A DNA stretch of 49,923 nucleotides from Ghiorsea sp. (GTDB lineage: Bacteria; Pseudomonadota; Zetaproteobacteria; Mariprofundales; Mariprofundaceae): assembly GCA_030949605.1 (NCBI GenBank), contig JAUZSH010000007.1, forward strand, positions 1 through 49,923, given 5' to 3'. The first letter of the stretch is position 1, and every line of letters begins with the position of its first letter. Of this stretch, positions 18,416 through 27,377 are shown piece after piece. The notes under the pieces were generated by a model. That model was not told the DNA's origin. It ran no database searches and was given only the letters and a program-made list of their open reading frames with translations. The translations under genes and the position numbers were made by a program.

Positions 18416-19012
18416 ATGTCTGCCACTCTACTTGAACCTGTCATCATTTTAGCCACCGCCACTTATTTTGTAGGAGCCATTCCTTTTGGCTTATTGTTTG
18501 CCCGTTGGCTCACGGGTAAAGACCCCAGAGAACATGGTAGCGGCAACACAGGTGCCACCAATGCACTACGCACGGGTGGTAAAAAGGTTGGTATTTTAAC
18601 ACTTATTGCCGATGTCTTTAAAGGTGTGATTCCAGTCAGCATGGCGATGGCGTTAGACTTTAATGAGTCGCAAATACTCATTGTCGCCTTGGCGGCATTT
18701 CTTGGGCATATCTTCCCCGTTTACTTAAAATTCAAAGGTGGAAAAGGTGTTGCCACGATGTTTGGCGTGTTGCTGCCTTGGGAGCCTTTAACTGCCGTGA
18801 TTAGTTTCGCAGTGTGGTTGATTGTCTTTAAATTAACACGTTATGTATCACTCGCATCAATCCTTGCTGGTTTTGCACTGCCTTTAGCAGCATGGGGATT
18901 GGGCGCAAGTGATGCTGCAGTTGTCGGTTGTTTAATTGTGGGGGGGATAATGACGATTCGCCATCATGAAAATGTATCCCGCTTGATTGCAGGCACTGAA
19001 TTTAAGGTTTAA
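18416..19012 (+). CDS. plsY: Acyl-phosphate:glycerol-3-phosphate acyltransferase
   Basis: A 198-aa integral inner-membrane enzyme that acylates glycerol-3-phosphate with acyl-phosphate, the first step of phospholipid synthesis (with PlsX in the family). It has about five transmembrane segments. The three family motifs are present: SGNTGATNALR (near 42-52), KGGKGVATMFG (near 108-118) and RHHENVSRLIAG near the C terminus. No clear Shine-Dalgarno is seen before ATG 18416. It stands alone, with an IS1634 copy upstream and a MITE doublet downstream. Confidence 0.95.
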   Translation: MSATLLEPVIILATATYFVGAIPFGLLFARWLTGKDPREHGSGNTGATNALRTGGKKVGILTLIADVFKGVIPVSMAMALDFNESQILIVALAAFLGHIFPVYLKFKGGKGVATMFGVLLPWEPLTAVISFAVWLIVFKLTRYVSLASILAGFALPLAAWGLGASDAAVVGCLIVGGIMTIRHHENVSRLIAGTEFKV

Positions 19013-19021
19013 GCATCACAA

Positions 19022-19299
19022 CCGACATTCCGCACCCTTGATTTTGATTTTTGGTATTTAATGAGAAGATATGAAAACATAATGTTTTCAACGCTAAACA
19101 AGCTTATCATGGTAATACATTGCTTGTGACTTTAGCCTTCATGACAAGAGGATTATTCATAATTTTAGTCATTTACCCTCAAATATACCTTTCATGAGAG
19201 GTGACACAGTTTATCGAAAACAACCTCATTTTTCTAACCTGTTGAAAAATATAGATAAATTAAATACAGTGATATTGATTTAGGGGTGCGGAATGTCGG
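19022..19299. mobile_element. MITE family 1, full copy of a doublet
   Basis: 278 bp, same length and nearly the same sequence as 2480-2757, with both CCGACATTCCGCACCC ends. It is followed without a gap by a second copy. The doublet as a whole is flanked by the direct repeat ATCACAA (19015-19021 and 19536-19542). Confidence 0.9.
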
Positions 19300-19535
19300 A
19301 AAGACATGAAGACATAATGTTTTCAACGCTAAACAAGCTTATTATGGTAATACATTGCTTGTGACTTTAGCCCTCATGACAAGAGGATTATTCATAATTT
19401 TAGTCATTTACCCTCAAATATACCTTTCATGAAAGGTGGCACAGTTTAGCGAAAACAGCCTCATTTTTTCTAACCTATTGAAAAATATAGATAAATTAAA
19501 TACAGTGATGTTGATTTAGGGGTGCGGAATGTCGG
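19300..19535. mobile_element. MITE family 1, left-truncated copy of a doublet
   Basis: 236 bp. It lacks the first 40-odd bases, including the left terminal repeat, and ends with the intact right repeat. It differs from the first copy at several bases, so it is not a very recent duplication. The remaining 140 bp to aroB hold only a small ATTCCCTT-CTTC-AAGGGAAT hairpin. Confidence 0.88.
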
Positions 19536-19675
19536 ATCACAAGCTACGCACTTACCACCATACTCACGAAGGTGAGCATCAATCAACCTACCATGCCTTG
19601 CAGTTTATGGATTCCCTTCTTCAAGGGAATGGCAATAAAAGGTAAGTCAATTGGTAAATTACTATAGCCTAAAAA

Positions 19676-20770
19676 CTAGGTGAAAGATTCGACAAGCGTG
19701 TGAATATCTTTATCCGTCACATCTTCGGCAATAAACGCATCACCAATGTTTCGCAATAAAATATAACGAATCAAACTGCCAATATTCTTTTTATCATGCC
19801 CCATCGCATCCAACCATTGTTCTGCTGAAAATTGGGGAACATCCACAGGCAACTCTAAGGCTTGCAATGCTTTGACCATCTTTGCTTCTGTGCCATCAGG
19901 TGCATGGTTTAATTGCTCAGATAACCTTGCCGCCATACGCATACCAATGGCAACCGCTTCACCATGCAAATAACCCGTATAATGCGTCATGGATTCAATG
20001 GCATGACCAAAGGTGTGCCCTAGGTTTAAAAGCGCACGCGCACCTTGTTCCGTTTCATCCTGCATCACGATTTCAGCTTTGTATTTACACGATTCAATAA
20101 TCACTTTACTGACAACTTCAACATCAAGCTTGTGTAACTCACTTGCATGTTGTTCCACATAGTCAAAAAAGGATTTATCCCAAATCACACCATATTTAAT
20201 GACTTCCGCAAGCCCTGCGCGCAATTGATTAGGCGCAAGTGTTTTTAAGACATCAGGGTCAACCCACACCAAACGCGGTTGATAAAATGCACCAATCATA
20301 TTCTTACCATGCGGGTGACTTACCGCAGTTTTACCGCCCACACTGGAATCAACTTGCGCCAACACTGTGGTTGGCACTTGCACAAAAGGAACGCCACGGC
20401 GATAACATGAGGCGGCAAAACCCGCCATATCACCGACCACACCACCACCAAGGGCAATGATAGGCTCATTACGCGACAGCTTACTATCCATCAATGTGTC
20501 TAATATTTCAGACCATGTTTGTATGGTTTTGAATTGCTCACCATCAGGCACAATATGTTGACTCACTTGCCAACCCGATGCTTCTAATGATTGTTGTACA
20601 GTTGCCAAATAAATTGGTGCAACCACATCATTGCTGATAATCAAACAACGGTTGGCTTGCCCAAAAAGTTTGGTACAAGCATCACCAATCTGTTTTAAAC
20701 AGCCTGATTCAATATGAATATCATAGCTGCGTTCATCTAAATTAACGGTATATTGTTGGATAACATTCAT
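19676..20770 (-). CDS. aroB: 3-dehydroquinate synthase
   Basis: A 364-aa NAD+- and metal-dependent enzyme that cyclises DAHP to 3-dehydroquinate, the second shikimate step. It shows PDGEQFKT, the NAD-binding ALGGGVVGDMAGF, the substrate loop VPTTVLAQVDSSVGGKTAVSHPHGKN, and the metal ligands in AEVIKYG, NLGHTFGHAIE and HGEAVAIGM. Length is standard. It is 5 bp downstream of aroK, as in many proteobacterial pilQ-aroK-aroB clusters. Confidence 0.96.
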   Translation of the reverse strand: MNVIQQYTVNLDERSYDIHIESGCLKQIGDACTKLFGQANRCLIISNDVVAPIYLATVQQSLEASGWQVSQHIVPDGEQFKTIQTWSEILDTLMDSKLSRNEPIIALGGGVVGDMAGFAASCYRRGVPFVQVPTTVLAQVDSSVGGKTAVSHPHGKNMIGAFYQPRLVWVDPDVLKTLAPNQLRAGLAEVIKYGVIWDKSFFDYVEQHASELHKLDVEVVSKVIIESCKYKAEIVMQDETEQGARALLNLGHTFGHAIESMTHYTGYLHGEAVAIGMRMAARLSEQLNHAPDGTEAKMVKALQALELPVDVPQFSAEQWLDAMGHDKKNIGSLIRYILLRNIGDAFIAEDVTDKDIHTLVESFT

Positions 20771-20775
20771 GCGGG

Positions 20776-21291
20776 TTATACTGACAGAAAATCAGCAATT
20801 GTATCCACTGCTTCTTTGGTGTTCATTGAACCTGTGTCAATACGAAGGTCTGCCGCCTCGGCATACAAAGGGTTACGCTGTGTCGCAAGCGTAATCATTT
20901 TGAATAGAGGGTCAGCGCCATTCAACAAGGGTCGGTTGCCATCACCTGATATACGACTGGCGAGTTCGGTTGGGCTGGCATCCAACCAAATCACTTGCCC
21001 AGCTTGTTGCATCAGCTCTCTATTATGTTCAGAGAGGATAGCCCCACCACCCGTTGCAACAATACTATCTTGGGCTTGCAAAGCTTCTTCTAAAGTTTGC
21101 GATTCCATAGCTCGAAATGCTGCTTCACCATCTTGTTCAAATATTTGAGGAATACTTTTACCTTGTTTCGCAACAATACGCTCATCCAAATCGACAAAGC
21201 TTAAAGACAATCGAGAAGCTAAAAGCTTCCCGACTGTTGATTTACCTGAGCCCATTAACCCGACCAAAACAATGCTCACATTATTGACCAA
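20776..21291 (-). CDS. aroK: Shikimate kinase
   Basis: A 171-aa P-loop kinase phosphorylating shikimate. It has Walker A GLMGSGKST (11-19), the shikimate-binding DLDERI near 34-39, Arg in AAFRAMES, the GGG motif ATGGGAI and the lid Arg in GDGNRPLL. Its start overlaps the upstream lipoprotein gene by 11 bases, suggesting translational coupling. It normally follows pilQ directly; here an additional gene separates them. Confidence 0.95.
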   Translation of the reverse strand: MVNNVSIVLVGLMGSGKSTVGKLLASRLSLSFVDLDERIVAKQGKSIPQIFEQDGEAAFRAMESQTLEEALQAQDSIVATGGGAILSEHNRELMQQAGQVIWLDASPTELASRISGDGNRPLLNGADPLFKMITLATQRNPLYAEAADLRIDTGSMNTKEAVDTIADFLSV

Positions 21292-23668
21292 AGCTTGAGC
21301 TCGGGAGAGACCCTGCCGTACCTTCGCCTAAATCATAGGGTAACGTAAATGTCATACTTGAAGATGACTCTGTACCCAACACTTGTGTTTTGGCTGTAAT
21401 CTGTGCATCAATCCAAGCAGCGCTAGCCTTCAAGTAAGTTAAATCAAAGTTAGCAATACCATTAGCATCTGTCACCACCGATATAGGCAGAGCACCGGCT
21501 GCTGCCTGTGGTGCATCCAGTTGTGTATTGGCTGGATAACTTATTGCAGCAGACCCAGCATCAAGGCCTCCATGCTGAGCGAGTGTTGGATTACATAATG
21601 AATTTGTAACTCCATGAGCCACGTCCTCACCAGCATCTAAAATTAAGTTTTGATTAGCATCTTCATTGGTAAAGGTACCTGTAATACAAGGCTCGAAATA
21701 ATCTAGCGTTGCTGTTCCGTGGAAGTTATTATGATTATACCAATAACCTGTACGGAAAGTCGTTGGCCAAACATCCAAGCTAACCACAGCCCCTGCAACC
21801 GCTGAACCACTACTATCCGTGACAATCACAGACATGGGTAGTTGGTATTCCGTAGTGTTTGGAACAACCACTGTACTTGCTCGACCAATAAATACTGAAC
21901 CTCCAGTTGCGCCAACAATGATATTGGTACTACTTTTCACCAAAGGAAAACCAACCACTTCTGCAAACACATCAATGCCTTGCGCACCACTACTCACATT
22001 ACCCGATGTAAACGTTGATGTTGCAACACCGTTGGCATCACTAAACACCAACACTGGAGAAATACTTGCACCATTGGCAACACCAGGAATCGAGAAAAAT
22101 ACGGGAGCATTGGCAATGGGTTGATTCAATGCATCAGTCACTGTCGCAGTAATCACACCCGTATTTTGTAATGCCGCCGTACTCTTTGGAATCACACCAT
22201 TGTTGGTTTGCACACGGATTATCGATGTTGCAGATATTGGTGGTGAAATTGTAATTTGGGTAAAGTCCTTGGTGTTCGGATTGTTCGTATCGTATACTTG
22301 AACAGTTGCCACACCAGCCGTTGCGCCTGTAAGCTTTGCACTTGCTGTACCTGCAACAACTGAGACTGCAATCACTGACCCTGTATTCAAAGCATTTGCA
22401 GAATCAGTTAAAGTACCCGTTGTCGTTGCAAAGGTTACTGACACAAGGCCAGGTGCATTCACTGTTAAGGTATAAGCATCACCCACAGCCATACCATAAG
22501 GGTCAATGGCAGGCGCAGTGATACCAAAGGCTGTACCTGTGACCGACACAGTATATTGCTGTGTTGAGGTTGCACCCGCTGCGGACACAGTAAGTGTAAC
22601 ATTACCTGCTAGCGTACCCACCACATCTACAGATATTTGACCATTCACGTCTGTATTCGCTGCTGATGGCGTAATCGTTGCGGCACCCGTACCCGCTTGC
22701 GTTACTGTGACTGGCACATTATACAAAGGTGCATTACTGGCATTTTTAAGCACAACCTGCAACGTGTCCTTGGTTATTCCATCATCTGTGATATTCACAT
22801 TCACAGGTGTTAGACCCACTGTTGTACCAATAATTTGAATGGGAAGCTGGCGTGTAACTGCAGGTGTTACACCAGATAGCGTAGCTGTAATCGTTTCAAG
22901 ACCATTAAAACCTGTTGTACTTGCGGAAAAAGTAATTTGAACCTTACCCGTCGTATCTGTCACGCCTGATGCTGCACTTAACACGCCGCCCGAAGCACTG
23001 AATAAAACTGTTGCATTGGGTGCAGCCGCATTGTTGATATCCAATACCGTTGCCGTGATCGTGGAGCTATCAATACCATCACTAAGCACTGTAAAAGCAG
23101 ATGCTGCAAGATTAATGCTTACAGGCACACTCAACGGATCAACCACAGATATACCAACACTTGATGTTGCACCCGCTGCACCTGTGACAGAGGCTGTCAC
23201 TGTGATGGTTGCACCTGCAACGGCTGCACCTTTGTTCAAGGTAATTGTAGCAATACCTGCTGCATCGGTAGTCACCAAACCTGAACTGATTGCGCCTGAA
23301 TCAGCACTAAAAGTAACCTGTGCATTAGGAACCACCACCGAATAAACATCCAGCACTGTGGCTGTAATTGTTGCGCTATCAGAGCCATCACTAAGCACTG
23401 AGGCTTGTGAAGTCTTCATAGCCAAAGATGAAACAACTTGAGTTATTGTGGGTGTTGTCGTCGTAGGTGTCGTAGGTGTCGTAGGTGTCGTAGGTGTCGT
23501 AGGTGTCGTAGGTGTCGTAGGTGTCGTAGGTGTCGTCGTCGTAGGTGTCGTCGTCGTAGGTGTCGTCGTCGTAGGTGTTGTTGTGGGTGCATCCCCACAA
23601 CCCGTCAAACCGACCAGTAAAAAAAGCATCGACACAACCATCATTTTCTTCACAATATTTACACTCAT
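21281..23668 (-). CDS. Surface lipoprotein with Thr-Pro stalk and Ig-like (Big_1) repeats
   Basis: A 795-aa predicted lipoprotein. A signal peptide ends in the lipobox LTGC (Cys about residue 24). A Thr/Pro-rich spacer of about 50 residues (27-76) follows, encoded by a DNA tandem repeat. After that come several repeats of about 95-100 aa with the invasin/intimin-type Big_1 pattern (VLSDGSDSATITATVLD; repeated FSADSGAIS / FSASGGVLS; TDAAGIATITL). The C-terminal 200 residues are different and end in a Ser/Gly-rich tail. By family analogy it is a stalked adhesin or envelope spacer. It lies between pilQ and aroK on the same strand and overlaps aroK, so a role near the pilus secretin is inferred, not shown. 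Confidence 0.85.
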   Translation of the reverse strand: MSVNIVKKMMVVSMLFLLVGLTGCGDAPTTTPTTTTPTTTTPTTTTPTTPTTPTTPTTPTTPTTPTTPTTTTPTITQVVSSLAMKTSQASVLSDGSDSATITATVLDVYSVVVPNAQVTFSADSGAISSGLVTTDAAGIATITLNKGAAVAGATITVTASVTGAAGATSSVGISVVDPLSVPVSINLAASAFTVLSDGIDSSTITATVLDINNAAAPNATVLFSASGGVLSAASGVTDTTGKVQITFSASTTGFNGLETITATLSGVTPAVTRQLPIQIIGTTVGLTPVNVNITDDGITKDTLQVVLKNASNAPLYNVPVTVTQAGTGAATITPSAANTDVNGQISVDVVGTLAGNVTLTVSAAGATSTQQYTVSVTGTAFGITAPAIDPYGMAVGDAYTLTVNAPGLVSVTFATTTGTLTDSANALNTGSVIAVSVVAGTASAKLTGATAGVATVQVYDTNNPNTKDFTQITISPPISATSIIRVQTNNGVIPKSTAALQNTGVITATVTDALNQPIANAPVFFSIPGVANGASISPVLVFSDANGVATSTFTSGNVSSGAQGIDVFAEVVGFPLVKSSTNIIVGATGGSVFIGRASTVVVPNTTEYQLPMSVIVTDSSGSAVAGAVVSLDVWPTTFRTGYWYNHNNFHGTATLDYFEPCITGTFTNEDANQNLILDAGEDVAHGVTNSLCNPTLAQHGGLDAGSAAISYPANTQLDAPQAAAGALPISVVTDANGIANFDLTYLKASAAWIDAQITAKTQVLGTESSSSMTFTLPYDLGEGTAGSLPSSSFGQ
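23458..23580. repeat. 9-bp/15-bp tandem repeat in the lipoprotein gene
   Basis: About eight units of GGTGTCGTA, followed by three GGTGTCGTCGTCGTA units, encode the Thr-Pro spacer. All units are multiples of three, so copy-number change would alter spacer length without breaking the frame. Spurious open frames here on the plus strand are repeat artefacts. Confidence 0.92.
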
Positions 23669-23717
23669 TTTTTCACCTTCTCAGCATACATTTCAGTTTG
23701 TTTCAGTTTGTTTCGTT

Positions 23718-26159
23718 TTATGACCCAGCAGATCCATTTAATATTTTAGGCGTAATGAATATCAACAGCTCACTTTTATTATCTCGAATGCTTTCTGTTT
23801 TAAATAACCAGCCCAAAAATGGAATCTCTGCCAAATAAGGAACACTTGATTTATCACTCGCTTTTTCACGCGTATATACGCCACCAATCACGATGGTTTC
23901 ACCATTTCTCACATACACATTGGTCGTTACTGTTTTTGTATCAATACCTGTGGATACACCAAAAGCTACGGGCGCATCCTTGCTTACCTTAACATCCAAA
24001 ATCACGCCACCATCCGCAGTAATTTGCGGTGTAACTTGGAGTTTTAAAAGAGCCTCAACCAATGTTACTGTGGCAGGATTATTGGCTGTCGCAGGTGTTA
24101 CAAAAGGAACCTGAAACCCTTGGGTCACCATTGCCATTTTCAGATTGCTGGTCACAATTCTGGGATTAGACACAACTTTTGCATCACCATCCGCTTGGGC
24201 TGCTGAAAGCTCTAAATCTAAATTAATCGCATTACTAAAAGAGCCAAGACTTAACCCAATCGACCCACCATTGCCTGATGCTGGCAAATCAACCAAGAAC
24301 CCTCGTCCCGTAGCTGTAGCCTGACCACCTGAAATAATAGCACCCGAGTTTGCTACTGTTGTTCCTGAAGCACCAATCGCCACAGAACCAGGGAAGTTTG
24401 TTGATGTTGCTCGATTCACACTACCACCCCAACGCACACCAATACTATGGGTGAATGTATCCGAAGCCTCTACAATGCGCGCTTCAATTAACACTTGCTG
24501 AATGGGTTTATCAATCACTGCCACAAGACGTTTAATATTATTAATCGCTTCTCTTGTGTCTTTAACAATTAAAGTGTTGGTTCGAACATCAACCAGCACA
24601 CTGCCGCGACTAGACATCAGGCCCGAACTGTCTGCTGTTGGCATCGCCCCACTTTTTGACTTCGAGTTTTTTTGACTTACTTTCGATGCTTCGAGCATAA
24701 TTTTAATTTCTGAGACCTTAGAGTAACTTAGTGTAATAAATTCAGTTAACAGTGGTTCAAGCTGTAAAGACCCTTTTCTCGCTTCAATTTTTGATTCATA
24801 TTCAGTACGCAACACTTCAACGGGGGCAACACGAAGCACATTCCCACTCTGCTCCTTGCCTAAACCTCTTGCCGATAAAATAATCTCTAAGGCTTGATCC
24901 CAAGGTACATCGACCAAACGCATGGTTAATGTGCCCGTCACGTCATCAGACATAATAATATTAAGGTCACTCATCTCAGCAATTAACTTTAACGCATTGC
25001 GAATATCAATGTCTTTAAAGTCAAACGTAACCTTCTCACCCGTGTAACTAAAGCCGCCATCAACACCCTGCTTCCCTCTTGCTGCAAGAGCGAGTGAAGC
25101 GGGTATAAAGTTCAAGCTAAACACATTACCTTGTTGAAAACTGTTCACTTCAACTTCTTCGCGGGTACGCACCACAACTTTGACATCGTCACCCATGCGA
25201 TAACTATCAATTTGCGAGAGAGGCCCTGCAAAAGCACGCAAATCTTGCGATATTTCCTGACCTTGCTTCAAGGTTGCATTGTAAATATTAATAATTGTAT
25301 TACCTTTTTCTTCACTGACATCAATAATTGGGTTTATTGCGTCCGTGCGAATCAATACTTTGGCATACGAACCATCTGGCTGAAAATCAACGCTTTCCAC
25401 TTGCACAATATCTGATGGCGCATCTGCGACTGCCCCCAAACGAATAATCATTTGGTCGGCTGTGGCATCAATTTGTTGTGCCATATGGCTTGTCGGCAGC
25501 AAGTCTATAATTAAACGCAGCCTGTCATCGGCTTGACCAACAGCTAGTGATCTAACGTGCTGTGTGGCATATTGAAACCTATCTTTCTTCAATGCAGATT
25601 CTGCACCCCAAAGATCAACGACCAAGGTTTTATTTTTATTGGTTAAAAAAGCATTGTGATTGGAGTCCATATTGCGTCCATCAATGACAATCTCTGTCAC
25701 ACCTGCTTTATCACTCACTTTTATTTTTTCTAATAGTGCGTTCTTCAAGCGATTTTCATCACCCAAACTGGGGGCATCAAAGCGGATAATCAATGTATTT
25801 TCTTGCTCGTCAACATGATAAGATAAGGTATCACTCAAACTCATTTCCAAACGTGAACCCAATGCATCCACTTTGGGAAAAAGATTAATGACACCTTCGC
25901 CATCACCTTTAATCGCAACAATAGCTGGGTTTACTTCAGAACCTGGGAATGTCATAATCAACCTTGGTGGATCGGTCAAATCAAACATTTGATACTCAAG
26001 CGGCTCATCCGACTCTACAATCAAAACATCACCGTCTTCTGAATCCAGCAGCGACAAGCTTTGAATACTTCCTGCGTGAATCAACGAAGGTGTCAAAACC
26101 ATTGATAGCAGCACAAGGCAGGCAGCCCTCCAACTTGCGAAACTCTTATTATCTATCAT
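23718..26159 (-). CDS. pilQ: Type IV pilus secretin
   Basis: An 813-aa outer-membrane channel for the type IV pilus. A signal peptide ends near SLIHA-GS (about residue 29). Two AMIN-type domains (about 30-350) would bind peptidoglycan. An STN/N0 domain (FDFKDIDIRNALKLIAEMSDLNI, about 377-430) and a secretin N1 domain follow. The C-terminal secretin domain shows VDVRTNTLIVKDT, VLIEARIVEASD, and the final VTTNVYVRNGETIVIGGVY and PFLGWLFKTE signatures. It lies downstream of pilM-N-O. The pilP lipoprotein that normally separates pilO and pilQ is absent. Confidence 0.96.
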   Translation of the reverse strand: MIDNKSFASWRAACLVLLSMVLTPSLIHAGSIQSLSLLDSEDGDVLIVESDEPLEYQMFDLTDPPRLIMTFPGSEVNPAIVAIKGDGEGVINLFPKVDALGSRLEMSLSDTLSYHVDEQENTLIIRFDAPSLGDENRLKNALLEKIKVSDKAGVTEIVIDGRNMDSNHNAFLTNKNKTLVVDLWGAESALKKDRFQYATQHVRSLAVGQADDRLRLIIDLLPTSHMAQQIDATADQMIIRLGAVADAPSDIVQVESVDFQPDGSYAKVLIRTDAINPIIDVSEEKGNTIINIYNATLKQGQEISQDLRAFAGPLSQIDSYRMGDDVKVVVRTREEVEVNSFQQGNVFSLNFIPASLALAARGKQGVDGGFSYTGEKVTFDFKDIDIRNALKLIAEMSDLNIIMSDDVTGTLTMRLVDVPWDQALEIILSARGLGKEQSGNVLRVAPVEVLRTEYESKIEARKGSLQLEPLLTEFITLSYSKVSEIKIMLEASKVSQKNSKSKSGAMPTADSSGLMSSRGSVLVDVRTNTLIVKDTREAINNIKRLVAVIDKPIQQVLIEARIVEASDTFTHSIGVRWGGSVNRATSTNFPGSVAIGASGTTVANSGAIISGGQATATGRGFLVDLPASGNGGSIGLSLGSFSNAINLDLELSAAQADGDAKVVSNPRIVTSNLKMAMVTQGFQVPFVTPATANNPATVTLVEALLKLQVTPQITADGGVILDVKVSKDAPVAFGVSTGIDTKTVTTNVYVRNGETIVIGGVYTREKASDKSSVPYLAEIPFLGWLFKTESIRDNKSELLIFITPKILNGSAGS

Positions 26160-26191
26160 AACAAACTCCTGAACTTACAATAAACATAACA

Positions 26192-26797
26192 TTATCGCCC
26201 AGCTCTTTTCTCTTTCTTTTTGCCGCCCTCAACAAAACGGTAAGTCACAGCCTGACCTTGAATATTCAATACTTGACCATTTTTCAGCTTTAACTTTAGA
26301 TTCTTAATATCCACAATACGTGCCATTTCGCCCACACGCTTTAAAAAAGTAAGCAATTGTTTAAATGTTCCTGAAACAGCAAGCGTCACGGGAACTTCTG
26401 CATAGATACTTTTCACACTTTCAAAGCCAGGCTTAAATTCAGAAAAAGACAAACCTGAATCTTTACCTGCCCAAGTCACACCTTCCAATAAATCTGGAAT
26501 TTGTGATTCCTTTGGCAGCATATTTAATGCAATTTTCAGCTGTGTTTGTAGCTTTTTATACTCTTCTCTTTTCTTGGGTATATTGCTTGCAAGCCGTTCA
26601 TTTCTTTGCAGTTGCACGCGCTGACTCTCAACTTGAACTTTTTCAGCTTCGATAGAATCATACAAAGGCATCAAAAACATCACAAAGTAGCCAGCAAATA
26701 TACCAACCACAATACCGACCAAAACCAATATCTTGGTTATCATGGGTAAGGGAATGAGTGGCTTCAATACATTAAGGTTTAAAGCATCAAGATTCAT
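26192..26797 (-). CDS. pilO: Type IV pilus inner-membrane platform protein PilO
   Basis: A 201-aa bitopic protein. One transmembrane segment lies near residues 20-42, followed by a periplasmic coiled coil (about 45-85, EAEKVQVESQRVQLQRNERL) and a ferredoxin-like domain ending in a basic KKKEKRAGR tail. In the family it pairs with PilN under PilM and contacts PilP. Its start overlaps pilN by 11 bases. The next gene, 32 bp downstream, is pilQ. Confidence 0.9.
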   Translation of the reverse strand: MNLDALNLNVLKPLIPLPMITKILVLVGIVVGIFAGYFVMFLMPLYDSIEAEKVQVESQRVQLQRNERLASNIPKKREEYKKLQTQLKIALNMLPKESQIPDLLEGVTWAGKDSGLSFSEFKPGFESVKSIYAEVPVTLAVSGTFKQLLTFLKRVGEMARIVDIKNLKLKLKNGQVLNIQGQAVTYRFVEGGKKKEKRAGR

Positions 26798-27377
26798 TAG
26801 AAACCCCTTCAGCTTTTGCTTTTTCCGCCTGCTGTGTCAATGTTAACCTACGCAATGATAATGAAAAAAATCTGACGCTTACACCTTCGGTTACGGCTGA
26901 CTTATCAACAGAAAGTTTAATATCATCAAATTCATTTCTTCGTTCTAAAGCTCGCATAAAGCTTGCTATCGCTTGACTACTTTCTGCAAAACCATCCAAC
27001 GCCAAAACACTGTTATTATCCGAAAAGCTGGTTAGCCAAACATTTTGCGGCATTACTTTTGCAATTCTATTGAGTGTTTCCAAAGAGCGAAATCGCCCAG
27101 CTTGCAATTCATCAACGATTTGTAATTTACTTTCCACCTCTTCTCTGAGGCTATCTAAATTTCTTAATTCACCAATTCTTTTAGATAACTCTTTATTCTT
27201 TGCTTCCAAACTCACACGCTCTTCCTGAAAGGTGACCAAACCTTGTTCGACAGAAGTGTTGATGACAAATACAATGACAACCGACAATAAAATAGCCGCA
27301 GTAAAAGCAACAAGGTATTCTATAATTTGCTGCTTTCTAAAAGTCTCTCGGTGTGGAATTAAATTAATGCGAATCAT
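26787..27377 (-). CDS. pilN: Type IV pilus inner-membrane platform protein PilN
   Basis: A 196-aa protein starting MIRINLIPHRETFRKQQ. The INLIP-type N terminus is the conserved peptide that docks in the PilM groove. It is followed by one transmembrane helix (about 23-45), a coiled coil (50-90) and a small periplasmic domain. It overlaps pilM by 4 bases and pilO by 11. Confidence 0.93.
   Translation of the reverse strand: MIRINLIPHRETFRKQQIIEYLVAFTAAILLSVVIVFVINTSVEQGLVTFQEERVSLEAKNKELSKRIGELRNLDSLREEVESKLQIVDELQAGRFRSLETLNRIAKVMPQNVWLTSFSDNNSVLALDGFAESSQAIASFMRALERRNEFDDIKLSVDKSAVTEGVSVRFFSLSLRRLTLTQQAEKAKAEGVSNES

Noticed and set aside
23391-23723. Gly/Val or Cys/Arg repeat frames opposite the lipoprotein gene
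   Set aside because: Artefacts of the 9-bp tandem repeat; no start signals or flanking coding character.
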